Below are positions 52,515-55,016 of a stretch of DNA of 55,016 bases, in pieces. Source of the DNA: WJJR01 sp964440935 (GTDB taxonomy: Bacteria; Zixibacteria; MSB-5A5; WJJR01); the NCBI GenBank assembly GCA_964440935.1, contig CAYTTY010000024.1, forward strand, positions 1 through 55,016, given 5' to 3'. Both the position numbers and the translations under genes were made by a program. Position 1 is the first letter of the stretch; each line of letters begins with the position of its first letter. A model generated the notes under the pieces. It did not search any database, was not told where the DNA came from, and saw only the letters and a list, made by a program, of their open reading frames with translations.

Positions 52515-53765
52515 TCAATTTTTGCCCAGAATCGCATCAAATCGCTTCTCTGACCCCTTCGCAAGGATCTCCTTGATCCACGGGTCCTTGTCTTCCTGAA
52601 GACCTGCCAGAAGGCTTAAAATGCCCTTCCCATCCCGCAGACGATCAAGTTCAGCTTTGAGTCGTTGATTGCCCTTTTCCAGCCTCTCTTGAGACTCCTT
52701 CAGGAGCGCTAATTCCTCTCCAAGCCGGTCCTTCTCCCGGCTTGCCTTGGACAAGATGTCCTTCTCGATCGCCTCAGGAGTCTCCTCCTCCAAGACTCCC
52801 TCCCGGTCAAGGTATCGATCAACCATGTTGCTGGACATTGCCCAGCCATAGCGGTAGCACAGCTGATACCGATTTTTTATCCGCGGAGCGTAGTACGTCG
52901 CTGAACTGTGCCTCAGGATGTGCGGAGTCACTCTTTTGTCAAGGGCGCGCCTAGCCACTCGGCTGACCACCATCTTCAACGCCGCATAGGTCAAAGGAAA
53001 CAGCTGTGCTCTCGAATCTTCTCGTCCAGGATGCACATTTAACCATTCCTTCAGCAATCTCGTCGACAGCGGCAATGAGATTGTCCTCGGCTTTGTCTTG
53101 CTGTACTCCAGTCTGATCTTGTAGCAGTTGATCTCTTTAGCCCAGAACACATGCTCTTGTTTCAGCCGAACATTCAGGATCTCTTCTGCTCGTGCTCCAG
53201 AGTCAAACAGAACGATCAGAATGGCTTTGTCTCTCAATGTGGCACAGTGCTGAATCATCCTCTCGATCTCATTACGTGAGATAGCCGGAACTTCCTTGTG
53301 GCAAACCGATGTGTCAAGCCACTCAACCATCTCTGGATAGACCTTTCCCTTGCCATCCTTCCATTTCCAGAACTTACGCATGGTCTTCTTGATGTCTGCT
53401 TTGCTCTCATCGCTGTATGGATGTCCCCTGACCGTTGCAATCTCATCGGTCTCAAGGGCCTCGACATATCTCTCGATGTCCTTCTCTGTGACAGCATCAA
53501 AACTTTTGCCCAGCTTGTCAGAAAGGTGTTGAAGGATCCCCAGGTACTTAAGGCACCGTGCCGAGCCTATTTTCCGTCGCGTACGGCCGATAGAGGTCTT
53601 GCCCAGGAAACAGTCTCGAAGAAATGAGAGGATCAACTCCTTGTTTCTCTCGATTGGATGATCTGAGATTTCAAACCGTTTCAATGTTCGACGGTATTTC
53701 GCTTCTCTGTCATGAACATCGATCTTTCCATCGTCGTGAATTTGTATCTTCTGTGCTTGTTCCAT
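52515..53765 (-). CDS. Tyrosine recombinase with C-terminal coiled coil
   Basis: 416 residues. Core-binding domain about 40-155; catalytic domain with Arg in LFDSGARAEEILN, box II TPHILRHSSATYY (His and Arg) and nucleophile Tyr in MVDRYLD. A further 90 residues form a Glu/Lys/Arg coiled coil (SREKDRLGEELALLKESQER). The sequence is richer in AGA and AGG codons and A/T than the left half of the window. This type is often seen in integrative elements. No attachment site was identified. Confidence 0.9.
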   Translation of the reverse strand: MEQAQKIQIHDDGKIDVHDREAKYRRTLKRFEISDHPIERNKELILSFLRDCFLGKTSIGRTRRKIGSARCLKYLGILQHLSDKLGKSFDAVTEKDIERYVEALETDEIATVRGHPYSDESKADIKKTMRKFWKWKDGKGKVYPEMVEWLDTSVCHKEVPAISRNEIERMIQHCATLRDKAILIVLFDSGARAEEILNVRLKQEHVFWAKEINCYKIRLEYSKTKPRTISLPLSTRLLKEWLNVHPGREDSRAQLFPLTYAALKMVVSRVARRALDKRVTPHILRHSSATYYAPRIKNRYQLCYRYGWAMSSNMVDRYLDREGVLEEETPEAIEKDILSKASREKDRLGEELALLKESQERLEKGNQRLKAELDRLRDGKGILSLLAGLQEDKDPWIKEILAKGSEKRFDAILGKN

Positions 53766-54049
53766 TTGAAATCATGGAGGCAGGCATCCACGGCTCTTAA
53801 GCGTTGCCCCACTTCAGTAACAGAATCAATCAACGCCCCAACCGGACCTAGAATCAATCTGTTACGCAAGAGAGCACCGACGGAGCCTCATTGCTGTCAA
53901 TTTGCCTCCAGTTTCCCAATTACGATTCTGAAGTATATAAATGTTTCGGTTTTCGATCTCTAAGGTCCTACTCCAGTTGTGGCAGATTCAACCGATTATC
54001 TCCAAGATATACATCTAGTCGATGCTCAGCTAGCACAGGAGGCGTGATC
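53766..54049. other. Divergent intergenic region between two recombinases
   Basis: 284 bp, AT-rich (for example TATATAAATGTTTCGG near 53934). Expected to hold promoters for both recombinases. No clear repeat or attachment core was found by eye. Confidence 0.5.
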
Positions 54050-55006
54050 TTGGGCAATTGGCAGCTTGCGGAGAGGTTTCTAATCGCGTGTTCAACTGAC
54101 AAGAACCTCAGTGTTCGTACACTCAAGGCTTATCGGAGTGATCTTGGAATCTTCAATGCGTGGCTTGGGGAAGTGGCACTTCAGGGCTTGAAGAGAGAGC
54201 ATCTGCGCCATTTTCTTGATGAGCAGTCAAAAAAGAAAGTCGCACCATCAACAATTCGAAGACGAATTGCAACTCTCAAGGTCTTTCTCAGATTTCTTCA
54301 TAGCGAGGGAATAGTCCCGTCAGAATCAGATTATGATTTCTCTGTGAAGTATAAAGTACCCAGGTTGCTTCCCAAAGTCATGACGCGATCAGAGATCGAG
54401 AGTTTGCTTCGTGCGGTCAAGTCAGTATCAGCAGGTATTGCTACAAAGCATCTCCATCTAGCTCACTCAAGTTTAAGAAATGAAACAATAATCGAACTCT
54501 TGTTCGCAACTGGGATGCGGATTGATGAACTTGTTCAGTTGGATTTGGACCACTACTCACCTACAGATCATGCGTTTCTGATAAATGGTAAGGGACGGAA
54601 ACAGAGAATAGCATACATTACGACACCTGAAGTAGTAGAACTGTTCGAGCGGTACAGCTCTCTACGTCGAGCTGCTCGAGTTGAGTGTAGAGCATTGTTC
54701 TTGAATAGGTTCGGGAAGCGATTAAGCTCCGATGCAATTCGGGCCATGTTCTCAAAAGTGCAACAGCTGGCCGGATTTAAACGTCGCTTTACACCACACT
54801 GTCTACGTCACACCATGGCCACATTTCTGATGGAGAATGGTGCAGACCTGCGAACAGTCCAGGAGCTACTTGGCCATAGCAGCCTCAACACGACAGCTAT
54901 CTATCTACATGTGACGACTCAAAGGAAAATAGAAGTTCTGCGTAACTGCCACGAACGCAGCAAGATACATTTCCCAAGGCTGTTTGCTTCATGTCCGGAT
55001 AATTGA
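54050..55006 (+). CDS. XerC/XerD-type tyrosine recombinase
   Basis: 318 residues from TTG 54050, supported by AGGAGG at 54037-54042 with a 7-nt spacer; a longer frame from 53891 has no site and an implausible leader. SAM-like N-terminal domain (LSVRTLKAYRSDLGIFNAWL). Catalytic residues: Arg in LFATGMRIDELV, the Lys region NGKGRKQRIAYI, TPHCLRHTMATFL, LGHSSLNTTAIYLHV with the Tyr nucleophile. Its size equals XerC/D, but the AT-rich context beside a defence operon points to a mobile-element integrase rather than the chromosomal dimer resolvase. Confidence 0.9.
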   Translation: MGNWQLAERFLIACSTDKNLSVRTLKAYRSDLGIFNAWLGEVALQGLKREHLRHFLDEQSKKKVAPSTIRRRIATLKVFLRFLHSEGIVPSESDYDFSVKYKVPRLLPKVMTRSEIESLLRAVKSVSAGIATKHLHLAHSSLRNETIIELLFATGMRIDELVQLDLDHYSPTDHAFLINGKGRKQRIAYITTPEVVELFERYSSLRRAARVECRALFLNRFGKRLSSDAIRAMFSKVQQLAGFKRRFTPHCLRHTMATFLMENGADLRTVQELLGHSSLNTTAIYLHVTTQRKIEVLRNCHERSKIHFPRLFASCPDN

Positions 55007-55016
55007 GGATTATCCA

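Overview
The window looks like a scaffold from an uncultured, GC-rich, Gram-negative-type bacterium. A run of exactly 100 N at 31206-31305 points to an assembled metagenome bin. Outer-membrane efflux, a selenocysteine-containing SelD, TPR-rich proteins, a DUF2953/GerW pair and many dispersed palindromic intergenic repeats would fit a candidate phylum of the FCB type (Zixibacteria-like). That placement is an inference from gene content; no rRNA, tRNA or other phylogenetic RNA marker was seen, and no CRISPR array.

Layout. 145-7279: a compact, mostly overlapping operon with a TetR regulator, TolC-type outer membrane channel, HlyD adaptor, two ABC ATPases and two ABC-2 permeases (YbhGFSR type, with YbhF split in two). 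7693-12857 (minus): selD, a DUF1015 gene, a MoxR/ChlI-type AAA+ ATPase and its VWA partner. SelD is itself a selenoprotein read through an in-frame UGA with a SECIS-like hairpin, and the DUF1015 gene appears to start at a non-AUG codon. 13751-21772: a GT-C membrane glycosyltransferase, P5C dehydrogenase, a GyrI-like protein, an EamA transporter and gyrA, with abundant repeats between them.

21960-29733 (minus): an arsenic locus. A sigma70-type promoter and ArsR operator precede arsR, then follow arsC, a tandem universal stress protein and acr3. Downstream lies an unusual module: a ten-cysteine exported protein, an exported protein ending in Cys-Cys, a cysteine-decarboxylase-type flavoprotein, and a MacB-like ABC permease and ATPase. 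A broken copy of the acr3 3' end closes the module. Three exported or membrane components carry adjacent Cys-Cys pairs, which suggests a thiol or metalloid handling and export pathway. This is one of the two best candidates for an undescribed system.

29877-45223: a membrane-anchored NTPase-like protein with near-identical 135-bp TPR-type repeats interrupted by the scaffold gap, a glutaredoxin, a lipoprotein, DUF2953 and GerW, a secreted propeller-like protein, a TPR histidine kinase, a GH25 lysozyme lipoprotein, an M32 carboxypeptidase and the TrkH/TrkA potassium system.

45442-55006: an accessory region with a Fic protein, a DUF1028 protein and a defence operon. The operon is a SIR2-like protein, a HerA ATPase and a third, translationally coupled gene with a PLD-like N-terminus and an Mrr-type nuclease C-terminus that carries a one-base frameshift. 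Two divergent tyrosine recombinases follow. SIR2-HerA is a known antiphage pair; the third gene is the unusual part.

The intergenic spaces hold several repeat families: nested palindromes with TIR-like ends, TGAA-loop hairpins, a duplicated terminator module and a four-copy motif of about 34 nt. These look like non-autonomous mobile or regulatory elements.
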